Assembly: GCA_002404395.1 (NCBI GenBank)
Contig: DHJP01000104.1
Coordinates: 418 to 23,978, forward strand
DNA length: 23,561 nucleotides
Direction of reading: 5' to 3'
DNA from: Clostridiales bacterium UBA4717
GTDB lineage: Bacteria > Bacillota > Clostridia > Oscillospirales > CAG-272
Under the pieces are notes generated by a model. It was not told the origin of the DNA, searched no databases, and worked only from the letters and a program-made list of their open reading frames with translations. A program made the position numbers and the translations under genes. The first letter of the stretch is position 1, and each line of letters opens with the position of its first letter. This document shows, in pieces, positions 16,801-23,561 of this stretch.

Positions 16801-17685
16801 TTTATGATAGCTTTTGACGGCGGAGCATGGTACAGCTATAATAACGGGTGGAGAGAAATTTGCAAAGGAAGACTGCCGAGTGTTAAGGAATACCGTGACT
16901 TTGGTATGACATTTTCAAATGTGAACAGTATACCTTCGAGCGCATTTGAAGAACTGAGCCGCAAATCGGCGGTCAATATGATGAATTTTGCCGTCTATTT
17001 TTCGTCAGCTTCAGATTTATACACTCCTAATTTAAATGAGCTGTCGGTAAATTCCACTCCCACGCTTGAATACAGCGCATATGCAGTAAGGGTAAATAAT
17101 TTTGCAAAGGCGGATTATTCTGCAATAAACGGAATATATGCTTCAGAAGACTTTTCATCAAACGCCGAAACGAATTACTTTTTCTATATCGGTGATGAGT
17201 GGATATATTCGTATAAAAACGGCAGACTCATCAGAGTTCCCGGAGACTCCGAATATTTATTTGCGGAGCCTGACAAACGCGAATCGCAGCTCAGACGCTT
17301 CGGAATGTCTCGCCGTGAATTATCTGCCGTTCCGTCCGAAGTCCTCAGCAATTTGTTAATAAATCCCGAGTACGGCAACAGTAATTTCGGCGTGGTAACC
17401 GTAGTAAGGACCGACCGCAGTACCAAAGATTTTAATACAGATATAGTGTTGAATAGCACGCGAAAATATACAACCGGCGATACTGCCGGGGTGCAGATCA
17501 CTATGACAGACGGCACGGTCATATCTCTTTCGTCAGGCACTGTCGGAGTCAAAGAAATAGACAGATTGATTTCGTGGATAGAGAACAGACAGAACAATAT
17601 CGGACCCGTATTTTATACGATAAAAACGAGTGAAAAGACGTATTTTATAAATTATTATATGATAAGCAGTATAAGTATAAACTAA
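13861..17685 (+). CDS. Large secreted LamG-like protein with duplicated C-terminal module
   Basis: This 1274-residue protein starts at ATG 13861 (GGTGG upstream; GTG 13852 lies too close to the ribosome binding site). Residues 1-32 are a Sec signal peptide with likely cleavage after VYA. Residues ~42-262 form a LamG / concanavalin A-like lectin domain (VSIAFWMKPD, VWSYVTVTADN, VSIYINGKLDG, FNGLIDEASIYGKALDE). An acidic region follows, then a second beta domain (~535-635) with a calcium-type loop DKNGDGMFAIGED. Residues ~650-975 are rich in short Y/G/N/D strands resembling a beta propeller. The C-terminus carries two related ~90-residue modules (~983-1070 and ~1107-1200) sharing W-Y-NG, FGM, IPS/VPS and NF-V motifs. 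There is no LPXTG or SLH anchor. It probably binds surface glycans. It precedes the RHS gene by 75 bases and is likely cotranscribed. Function is otherwise unknown. Confidence 0.85.
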   Translation: MKIAKFKKNVAKAVAFTCAAATLVSVSPNVYADGCVPNSYPDDIHFNLHFDSFGNNSTIYEEVTRFATWDSYKGIIGRPYGTPTIVKGINGSAVLVSPGSYVDITGYYVNRFAISNSVSIAFWMKPDYPDNELESVVFDRSNVRISITNENKLSAKFIPQGCENVDDSLLTAVSEHEIENGVWSYVTVTADNESNQVSIYINGKLDGSFTLDVDKKFVFADDYYGAFTFGTSASNGFNGLIDEASIYGKALDEREALDLYYNELSNATEWEEPEFPTAAAAQFDTEKAFESENVFLLNEDFEKNASLWRDETLSNVSHSGKLALKINYKANTEVVEYYPIKKTLPFSISEDEPAENTGASGSAENSALSEISSDFTVSVAGKGQYLFSDVTVEPEPDAEIGGNVTDIDEEVMAYDNVNASDITSDISDIYDVEEGAVASEVLLNDGEGVLVGVRTGALKTMKLTVAGKHGEIFTDEYKISDRKGNIIFNAELEEGQEYLVYLSDNETTSVSALTINADGTAEIAELPKLYSANAKINQAELWIRPGDNARHIEFYAATDNYGYDSIERMYVKLLCDKNGDGMFAIGEDFELNSWQKITLDLTKTDEVLGGNVVGIYMTANDDSDWYIDDITSSYNKIETKAADLSALAADNIIYENGSVKFASDTANTGKYLIDPQILRSDIYVNGHVRSLKTDVGFGTLSRRSYSYPGGLYSESSIYLSKSGNLIVYSDDSKNKRYIKNIGTEREDGMLPGTAAITGSSVFSENGEYYASGSAYYHYKNGEFVVSSLGTNCTALDISNDGVIFYTKKKSTNDFEFHATDGSIELTNSSDYQAYVYPDSSKLIVTDKNNTYYFKKRNGKYILEYQENKVRDISDKSMIDEKNHRLYSGKSYFDLDLRVSVDLSIPNNVVCMDGDKVVFKSGISNSRYIVYDLITNEQNIFYMPYNDAVAFRYDSEKELLYCFEPSLIGVCDVRPIDETVKFMIAFDGGAWYSYNNGWREICKGRLPSVKEYRDFGMTFSNVNSIPSSAFEELSRKSAVNMMNFAVYFSSASDLYTPNLNELSVNSTPTLEYSAYAVRVNNFAKADYSAINGIYASEDFSSNAETNYFFYIGDEWIYSYKNGRLIRVPGDSEYLFAEPDKRESQLRRFGMSRRELSAVPSEVLSNLLINPEYGNSNFGVVTVVRTDRSTKDFNTDIVLNSTRKYTTGDTAGVQITMTDGTVISLSSGTVGVKEIDRLISWIENRQNNIGPVFYTIKTSEKTYFINYYMISSISIN

Positions 17686-17706
17686 AAAGCGGAGTGTAAT
17701 AGAGAG

Positions 17707-17734
17707 AGGCGTGACCGCAAATGCGGTTACGCCT
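17707..17734 (+). repeat. Stem-loop between the LamG-like and RHS genes
   Basis: A 12-bp stem with one G-U pair (17707-17718 with 17723-17734) and an AAAT loop lies 25 bases before the RHS ribosome binding site. No T tract follows, so it should not terminate transcription. It may stabilise or process the mRNA between the two giant genes. Confidence 0.5.
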
Positions 17735-17760
17735 GTCGCAAAAGACGAAAGGAGCAGGCA

Positions 17761-20700
17761 GTGAAAGGAATTATAAGAAAGCTGTTATGCGCGGCAGTGG
17801 TTGCGGCAGTTATGTCAGTGGGAGTAAGCGCCGCAGACAGCGGGGAAAGTATGAGTCTTGCCGACGCATATACAGCATCAAAAGTTGCGGAGTATAATAT
17901 AGACGCAAAGGCGCCGTATACGGTAAGCGAAAGCGGGGTCGGAGCGGAGGTGGATACACGAACCGGCGGTCTGCGGGTGACAGTAGCTTTGTTTGAATAT
18001 CAAACGAGCCCGTATCTGAGCATGAGAGCGGCGCTTTCATACGAAACTTCAAGAGCAAGAATAGAAGACGCATATATAAGTTCAAAAACCGAGAATATCA
18101 ACCGCAGTCTTTCCAAAAGCGAGCTGACCAGAAGCAGTGCCGGCGTAGGTTGGAGCTTTGAGCTGCCTTATGTGGAAAAAAGCGAGGTAAAAAACGCTTA
18201 TTACGTGCACCTGAGAAGCGGCGCGGTATATGAGTCGGATCTTGAATACGACAATGAAAGCGGACTGTCGGGATACACCATGAGCGATGTGAGGTTCGTC
18301 AAAATCCGAACGAGCATTTCAGATCCGGACGAAGAGCGGGTATATAAGCTCGAATATAAGGACGGAGGCGCAGATTACTTTGATTCTGACGGATTGCTGA
18401 TCGAGACCTGTGACAGATACGGAAACAGTGTAAGCTACGAATGGGAAAGCGTCGGTACATTTGACCGTTTGAAGAGAATAAGCGACAGCGCAGGACATGA
18501 GATCAGCATAACATACGGGACCGAAACGGCGACGGTAACAAGCGGAGCCGAAGAATACGAGCTGCATTATTCGTCGGCGGGCACAGGATACATAGGAATA
18601 GGATTGCTTGATTCCGTGCGGGACGGAGAAGGAAATGAGGTCCGGATACATTACGAAGAAACACAGCTGAAATATACGTTTGCAAGCACACGCAGCGAGC
18701 ACAATATCAGATACTTTCCGATAAAGTCGATCGAATATCCGACCGGTTATGAAGTGAATTACAGCTATGTCAAAGGAGTAAGAAGACTTAATGCAACCGG
18801 ACATATCGAATATCTTAAGGTGGCGGAGCGAAAAGAATTTGACAAAGAGGGACGAATATACGAAATAAGCAGCTATGCATACGGCAATGAACCGGACGGT
18901 TATCCGAAATACAAGTCCGAAGAGCTGCCGGAGGAATATACATACTATACCGAAATAAGCGACAGACTCGGGCGAGTATGGGTGTGTGAGTATAACAGCA
19001 GGCACCTTCCGTCGATAAGAAGCGCAAGCGCGGAAAACGGGAAAAAATGCAAGAGCGAGTTTAAATACGACAAGGAAAGCGGCTATCCGAGCGGAGAAAC
19101 GCTCACAACATATGACAGCGACGGCGACATCGGGATCCTGTTCAGAGAATACCGATATGACAAAAACGGAAATCTGCTGTACGAAAACGAATATTCGGAG
19201 AACGAAAGTGAAGAAGCCGTGCGCAACAGAGGGGTGCGGTATGCGTATGATGAGTGCTATTCGCAAAATATCCGTACCGAGTATATGAGCGACGGAAAAA
19301 CGACGGTGAAAGAACTGTGCGTGATGACCTCGGACGGAAAAAACATCGGCAGACGTTGTGTGCTTGTGAACGGCAAAAATCAGCGCGAGCAGAAATACGA
19401 GTACGATGAACGCGGGCGCGTAGCGGCGGTAGAAAGCGGAGACAGGCGCACCGAGTACAGATACGGCGAAAAAAATATGCCGAGCGAAATAAGAGTCGGC
19501 GGAAGCGGAAAAGAATATCTGAGCGAAAAGTATGAGTACGACGAAAACGACAGAGTGCTTGAGCATACCGACCGTAACGGCGGAAGTACGAGCTACAGAT
19601 ATGACAGGATCGGACGGGTACTGAGCGAAGAATATGCCGACGGCAGCGTTGTCAGTTATGAGTATGATACCGAAAACAATGTGCTCACCGAATATCTGCC
19701 CGAGGGAAGTGTAAAGCTCTATGATTATACGAGCGCGGGCGCGCTTGAGTCAGTGTATGAGCAAACGCTTAAGAGCGAGCTTGCAAGGCAAGAGTATGAC
19801 GGGTATATGCGGTTGAAGCGCAGTATTGACGGCGAGGGAAATTATGTAGAGTACGAGTATGAGGCGGACGGCAGAGTAAGCAGACTCGGCGTATACGGAA
19901 ACGACGGAGGACTGCTTTTGTGCTCAAGCGTGTATTACGACGACGTGTACGGCGACGGCTCGTTAGTGCGGTCGGTAGATACAAACGCCGACGGCAGCGA
20001 GCGCGTTGAAAGCGAGTATGAGTATGACGCATACGGAAGACTGACGAGAAAGCGCGTGTATTCGGGCGTAGAAATGCGCGAAACGGTAAACGAGTACGAC
20101 TATGTCGGAAATGTGATAAAGACGATCTCGGCGTCGGGCAGAGAAACCGTGTATACGTATGACGGACTCGGGAATGTGTTAACTATAGAAAGCGGAGGCA
20201 TAACCGAGGAATGTGAGTACAACGAATACGGGGAGCTGACAAGCGCGCGCAACGGCGAGGGAGAAAGCGTATATTACGAATATGACGTATACGGCAGAAA
20301 AAGCGCTGAAAAGCGACCGTATGCGGCAGGGGAATACAGTCAAAGCGAATATGTTTACGACGCAAACGGGAACTGCATAAAGCTGATCGACGCCAGCGGG
20401 AGAACGACCGAAACGGTGTATGACAGTATGAACCGTCCTGTAACGGTGACAAATGCGGGAAGCGAGACGTTTTATGTTTATGACCTCGAAGGCAGAATAA
20501 CGGTTATGGGAAACGGCAGCGCTGGCGAGTATCATGAGAACCGCTATGAGTATGACATACTCGGCAGAATGACCGAAAAAACAGACGGCGAAGGACAGAG
20601 CGAGTGCTATGAGTATGACAACACAGGGAAAATTATAAAAAAGGTTGACCGAAACGGAAAAATATGGTACTATGAGTATGACGGCATGGGGAGAATGGTG

Positions 20701-22785
20701 AGCGAAAAAGGCGAAAAAGACAGCGAGGGTAACCGATATGAGTACGATATACGATCAAACAAAATAAAGGTAAGAGATATAACCGGAAAGCTCGAGGAAG
20801 AGTACGGATATAACGGATACGGAGAGCTGATAAGCGAAAAGCGTGGAGACTCAGAGACCGCGTATGAATATGCGCCCGACGGAGAGCTTGTGAAGCTGAC
20901 GCTGTATGAGGGAGGAGCCGAAACATTTTCGGAATATTACGGATATGACGAAAGAGCGAGGCTGATATACGCAAATACGCCGGCAGGGAGCGAATACTAT
21001 ACGTATGACCGAAGCGACAGACTGATAAGCGCGGTAAACGATAAAGCGGGAAGCGAGTATCGGTACGAATACGGAGAGGACGGCAATATCGCCGGAATAT
21101 ACTATAGCGTAAAGGGAGTATGGGAAGGCGAAATACAGTATGAGTATGACAGAGCCGGAAGAAGGATCGGAGAAGTAAGTATAAACGGAAGGCGAGGTAT
21201 AAAGGAAAAGAAATACAGCTACGACGGAGCAGGGCGACTGATTCGTGAAAAAGACGGCGGAGAAGTGACGGAGTATACGTATGACGCATACGGAAATACG
21301 GACGGAATATACAGATACGGAGAAGGTGTGGAGTTAGACAGACGTGTATATACGTACGATAAGAATAACAGAGTAGAGACAGCGTATGAAGGCGGAGTAT
21401 ATACGGCATATGAATATGACGGAAACGGAAATATGATAAGCCGTACGAGAGCCGGAGAAAGAGAAAGCTACGAATATGACGGCAGAAACCGTATGATATC
21501 TGCAAGAGTGGGAATGAATACGGCGGAGTATGAATACAACAGCGCGGGAATAAGAGTAGCAAAGACGGTCAACGGGGAGCGGACGGAGTATGCGCTTTCG
21601 GGTAATAACGTGATAGCAGAGGAAAATGCGCAAAACCGAAACGAGTATTACCGCGGGAAAGGGCTGATCGGATACAGCGACGGAAAAGGGACATATGTGT
21701 ACCGAAAGAACGGACACGGAGACATCAGCGGAGTGTATGATATGTACGGGATACTTGTGCAGGAGTACGAGTATGACGCATACGGAAACGAAGCGGCAGA
21801 CTACGGAATGTACAGGTACGGAGGATACGCAGAAGCGGTAGTAAAGGAAAGCGACACGAACCCGTACAGATATGCAGGCGAATATTACGACATAGAGACG
21901 GGATTCATGTATCTGCGTGCAAGATACTATGACCCGAGCGACTGCAGATTCGTAAGCGAAGATCCGATCTGTGACGGAGTGAATTGGTACGTCTATTGTG
22001 CCGGCGATCCCGTCAATTTCATCGATCCAAATGGACTGAAGCCTCATAATTTTATATCACTAATGCTTCATTTGGGTGATGCAACCTATAATTATTGGTT
22101 TAATAAAATTACATTCAGAGATCAGAGCGATCAAACACACAGTACGATATTTGCTGAATTCTTTCTCATGATTACTCCGGATGAAAACGGTCTCTATCAC
22201 GCGTCTGTAAGATGCTGGCAGAAATGGGTAGGATATAATGACTTATATGATCATGTTTTTGATAAGTCAACTGAAATGGAAAGAGGAAAGTTCATATTTG
22301 ATTATAACGATGAAGAATACGTACTCTGGATGTGGAAGGGCGACTATCTGAATCTTGGTGCAGGTGCAGAAGCGGGAATGTACAAAAGGGTGTTTGATGC
22401 TTATGAGACCCTTTCTGCAAACAAATGGTCCAAAAAGTGCAGAAAACTGCTCAACATTAAGGAAGATGATATTGCGCATTATAGGACTCCGGAAGGTTTC
22501 CATCTGCCTATGACGCTGAATCTGACATTGAAAGGAAATGAGATCGGGGATTATACGCCTACGGAAGAACAATGGTGGATAACACTTTTTAATCCGGAAT
22601 ATAAATTAGTGGAACCGACGGATATGGTTGCAACATATACTTTCGATTTCAGTAGTATGGTGAATATGTACAAAGCAATGAAAAAAAGATACGACTCAGA
22701 AGTTGGTGCACAGGAAGGCCAAGAGTCGCCATACAACTTCGAATTAATCTTTGAAGATAACAATATCGTAAAATGCATTTTTTGA
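17761..22785 (+). CDS. Sec-exported RHS/YD-repeat protein with DUF4474-like C-terminal domain
   Basis: This is a 1674-residue protein starting at GTG 17761, 8 bases after AAAGGAG. Residues 1-25 are a Sec signal peptide (cleavage after VSA). After a beta-rich N-terminal region, about 30 YD repeats (YEYDxxGRL type) run from about residue 350 to 1365; such repeats form a hollow shell. The RHS core follows: NPYRYAGEYYDIETGFMYLRARYYDP from 1367, then DPNGLKP ending at 1428. The last 246 residues are a separate domain with W1523-x-WKGDY, GAGAEAGMY (1533-1541), WWITLF (1605-1610) and a closing amphipathic segment, a pattern I recognise as DUF4474. Base composition changes at the core-to-tail junction (about 21990-22030). 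The layout is that of B. subtilis WapA and other polymorphic toxins, so the tail is a candidate effector, but its activity is unknown and no nuclease motif is visible. Confidence 0.93.
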   Translation: MKGIIRKLLCAAVVAAVMSVGVSAADSGESMSLADAYTASKVAEYNIDAKAPYTVSESGVGAEVDTRTGGLRVTVALFEYQTSPYLSMRAALSYETSRARIEDAYISSKTENINRSLSKSELTRSSAGVGWSFELPYVEKSEVKNAYYVHLRSGAVYESDLEYDNESGLSGYTMSDVRFVKIRTSISDPDEERVYKLEYKDGGADYFDSDGLLIETCDRYGNSVSYEWESVGTFDRLKRISDSAGHEISITYGTETATVTSGAEEYELHYSSAGTGYIGIGLLDSVRDGEGNEVRIHYEETQLKYTFASTRSEHNIRYFPIKSIEYPTGYEVNYSYVKGVRRLNATGHIEYLKVAERKEFDKEGRIYEISSYAYGNEPDGYPKYKSEELPEEYTYYTEISDRLGRVWVCEYNSRHLPSIRSASAENGKKCKSEFKYDKESGYPSGETLTTYDSDGDIGILFREYRYDKNGNLLYENEYSENESEEAVRNRGVRYAYDECYSQNIRTEYMSDGKTTVKELCVMTSDGKNIGRRCVLVNGKNQREQKYEYDERGRVAAVESGDRRTEYRYGEKNMPSEIRVGGSGKEYLSEKYEYDENDRVLEHTDRNGGSTSYRYDRIGRVLSEEYADGSVVSYEYDTENNVLTEYLPEGSVKLYDYTSAGALESVYEQTLKSELARQEYDGYMRLKRSIDGEGNYVEYEYEADGRVSRLGVYGNDGGLLLCSSVYYDDVYGDGSLVRSVDTNADGSERVESEYEYDAYGRLTRKRVYSGVEMRETVNEYDYVGNVIKTISASGRETVYTYDGLGNVLTIESGGITEECEYNEYGELTSARNGEGESVYYEYDVYGRKSAEKRPYAAGEYSQSEYVYDANGNCIKLIDASGRTTETVYDSMNRPVTVTNAGSETFYVYDLEGRITVMGNGSAGEYHENRYEYDILGRMTEKTDGEGQSECYEYDNTGKIIKKVDRNGKIWYYEYDGMGRMVSEKGEKDSEGNRYEYDIRSNKIKVRDITGKLEEEYGYNGYGELISEKRGDSETAYEYAPDGELVKLTLYEGGAETFSEYYGYDERARLIYANTPAGSEYYTYDRSDRLISAVNDKAGSEYRYEYGEDGNIAGIYYSVKGVWEGEIQYEYDRAGRRIGEVSINGRRGIKEKKYSYDGAGRLIREKDGGEVTEYTYDAYGNTDGIYRYGEGVELDRRVYTYDKNNRVETAYEGGVYTAYEYDGNGNMISRTRAGERESYEYDGRNRMISARVGMNTAEYEYNSAGIRVAKTVNGERTEYALSGNNVIAEENAQNRNEYYRGKGLIGYSDGKGTYVYRKNGHGDISGVYDMYGILVQEYEYDAYGNEAADYGMYRYGGYAEAVVKESDTNPYRYAGEYYDIETGFMYLRARYYDPSDCRFVSEDPICDGVNWYVYCAGDPVNFIDPNGLKPHNFISLMLHLGDATYNYWFNKITFRDQSDQTHSTIFAEFFLMITPDENGLYHASVRCWQKWVGYNDLYDHVFDKSTEMERGKFIFDYNDEEYVLWMWKGDYLNLGAGAEAGMYKRVFDAYETLSANKWSKKCRKLLNIKEDDIAHYRTPEGFHLPMTLNLTLKGNEIGDYTPTEEQWWITLFNPEYKLVEPTDMVATYTFDFSSMVNMYKAMKKRYDSEVGAQEGQESPYNFELIFEDNNIVKCIF

Positions 22786-22811
22786 GCCGTCTTCGGCGGA
22801 AAGGAGACTGT

Positions 22812-23561
22812 ATGAAATTTACCGGAGAATTTTCACTGGGGCAGACAGTATTTGCAGCAATATCATGTTTTATCGCGATAGTTATAGTATTATTTATTGA
22901 CATTGCATACTATACTTTCGGTATATTTGAAGAGGAGCATATTGGTATACATATAAATTCAGTATGCGAAGAAAGACAACAACTGATTGAGACGGCATTT
23001 GCCGAAAAAGACCTTGAAAAAATTGAAGCGCTTATGGCGCCTTCTGTTCTTGCAAAATGTGAGGACGGAGAATTACAGGAGGTTTTGGATTTCATTAAAG
23101 GAAACATAATCGACAGTGAATCAACTTACAAAAACTATGGGAATGTTACCGGTAAAAATGTATACTTTGACTCGAGTTTTAGAGTAAGCTTAAAAACCGA
23201 TTCCGGATATAGTTATCATGTCAGCGGAAAGGATCACACATATGATAATCACAGTGAAAACCAAGGTATACAGAGGTTGACGATTTCCAAAGATGTACGT
23301 TTAAAATTTAGTCATGAAAGCGGTGAAAGCGACATTGTTCGTGATAAAGTTACACGGATCATTGATGTTGAAGCGATTAATGAAAAACATTTTTCAGAGT
23401 TTGTCAGTAAGCTAAACAGCGGCGACTTTGACGTATTTCAGAAAGCATTTTTTATTCCTGAAGATACGGTATATACAATAGATCCCGATGAATATCGGCG
23501 ATTGCTTGACAAAATCGGAAATGAAATAACTGCTTTTGAGCCTGTTGCCTATTACGACAAT
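22812..23561 (+). CDS. Membrane-anchored DUF5104-like protein, candidate partner of the RHS tail (3' end missing)
   Basis: The frame opens at ATG 22812, 5 bases after AAAGGAG and 26 bases after the RHS stop, and stays open for 250 codons to the window edge. One hydrophobic segment (about 11-38) anchors it in the membrane, leaving the rest probably outside. Residues ~55-100 (LIETAFAEKDLEKIEALM then VLDFIKGNI) resemble DUF5104, an NTF2-like small domain of Bacillota extracellular proteins. A second similar segment (FVSKLNSGDFDVFQKAFF then YRRLLDKIGNEI) starts near 195, suggesting a tandem pair. Position immediately downstream of an RHS tail, and base composition like that tail rather than the RHS body, make it a candidate immunity or tethering protein. 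That role is inference; the DUF5104 match is moderate. Confidence 0.75.
   Translation, partial: MKFTGEFSLGQTVFAAISCFIAIVIVLFIDIAYYTFGIFEEEHIGIHINSVCEERQQLIETAFAEKDLEKIEALMAPSVLAKCEDGELQEVLDFIKGNIIDSESTYKNYGNVTGKNVYFDSSFRVSLKTDSGYSYHVSGKDHTYDNHSENQGIQRLTISKDVRLKFSHESGESDIVRDKVTRIIDVEAINEKHFSEFVSKLNSGDFDVFQKAFFIPEDTVYTIDPDEYRRLLDKIGNEITAFEPVAYYDN

Noticed and set aside
18319..21562. Long open frames on the reverse strand (415 residues at 18319-19566 and 309 residues at 20633-21562) antisense to the RHS gene
   Set aside because: They arise from the RHS gene's codon bias, which avoids TTA, CTA and TCA. They lack ribosome binding sites, have arginine/histidine/isoleucine-rich nonsense composition and match no family.
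19399..21850. Repetitive DNA that might suggest a CRISPR array or tandem DNA repeats
   Set aside because: The periodicity is in the protein (YD repeats); the DNA copies are degenerate, without constant repeat length or spacers.
22021..22785. Nuclease or deaminase activity for the RHS tail
   Set aside because: I see no HNH, His-Me finger, tRNase or deaminase motif; only the DUF4474-like W/G/Y pattern is present, so no enzymatic claim is made.
13861..23561. Prophage or integrative element carrying the accessory genes
   Set aside because: No integrase, transposase, attachment repeats, phage structural genes or tRNA boundary are visible in the window.

Overview
The window is chromosomal DNA from a spore-forming, low-to-moderate-GC Bacillota, most likely a gut or rumen member of the class Clostridia (Oscillospirales or Christensenellales-like; the rank is inference). 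The evidence is a complete spoIIAA-spoIIAB-sigF operon, strong AGGAGG-type ribosome binding sites, sigma-A promoters with near-consensus boxes, intrinsic terminators, a lysine riboswitch, and secreted giant proteins with Gram-positive-type signal peptides. There is no sign of a phage, integrase, transposase, tRNA, rRNA or CRISPR array.

Left part, 1-8577 (housekeeping and amino acids). The 5' part of rpoB runs leftward off the edge. rpsT (ribosomal protein S20) is transcribed divergently from it. Next, leftward, is an NhaC-superfamily transporter preceded by a textbook lysine riboswitch with its own terminator and consensus promoter. This marks it as the lysine transporter type called LysW rather than a generic Na+/H+ antiporter. 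Rightward follow proB and proA (first two steps from glutamate to proline), then a small DUF4430-like lipoprotein.

Middle, 8582-13654 (sporulation and regulation). The spoIIA operon runs leftward and meets the lipoprotein gene tail to tail with 4 bases between. A perfect bidirectional terminator separates it from an AraC-family regulator, which is divergent from a Gfo/Idh/MocA oxidoreductase carrying a cysteine cluster; together they look like a small inducible sugar-type unit. A second bidirectional terminator separates the oxidoreductase from a leftward OmpR/PhoB-type response regulator that has no kinase beside it.

Right part, 13739-23561 (the accessory, most interesting region). Three rightward genes probably form one transcription unit. 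The first encodes a 1274-residue secreted protein with an N-terminal LamG-like lectin domain and a duplicated C-terminal module. The second encodes a 1674-residue Sec-exported RHS/YD-repeat protein whose last ~246 residues, after the RHS core, form a separate DUF4474-like domain. The third encodes a membrane-anchored protein with two DUF5104-like segments, cut by the window edge. The architecture matches WapA-like polymorphic toxin loci of Gram-positive bacteria, but neither the C-terminal domain nor its candidate partner has a known activity, so toxin and immunity roles are hypotheses. The orphan response regulator is divergent from this operon and may control it.
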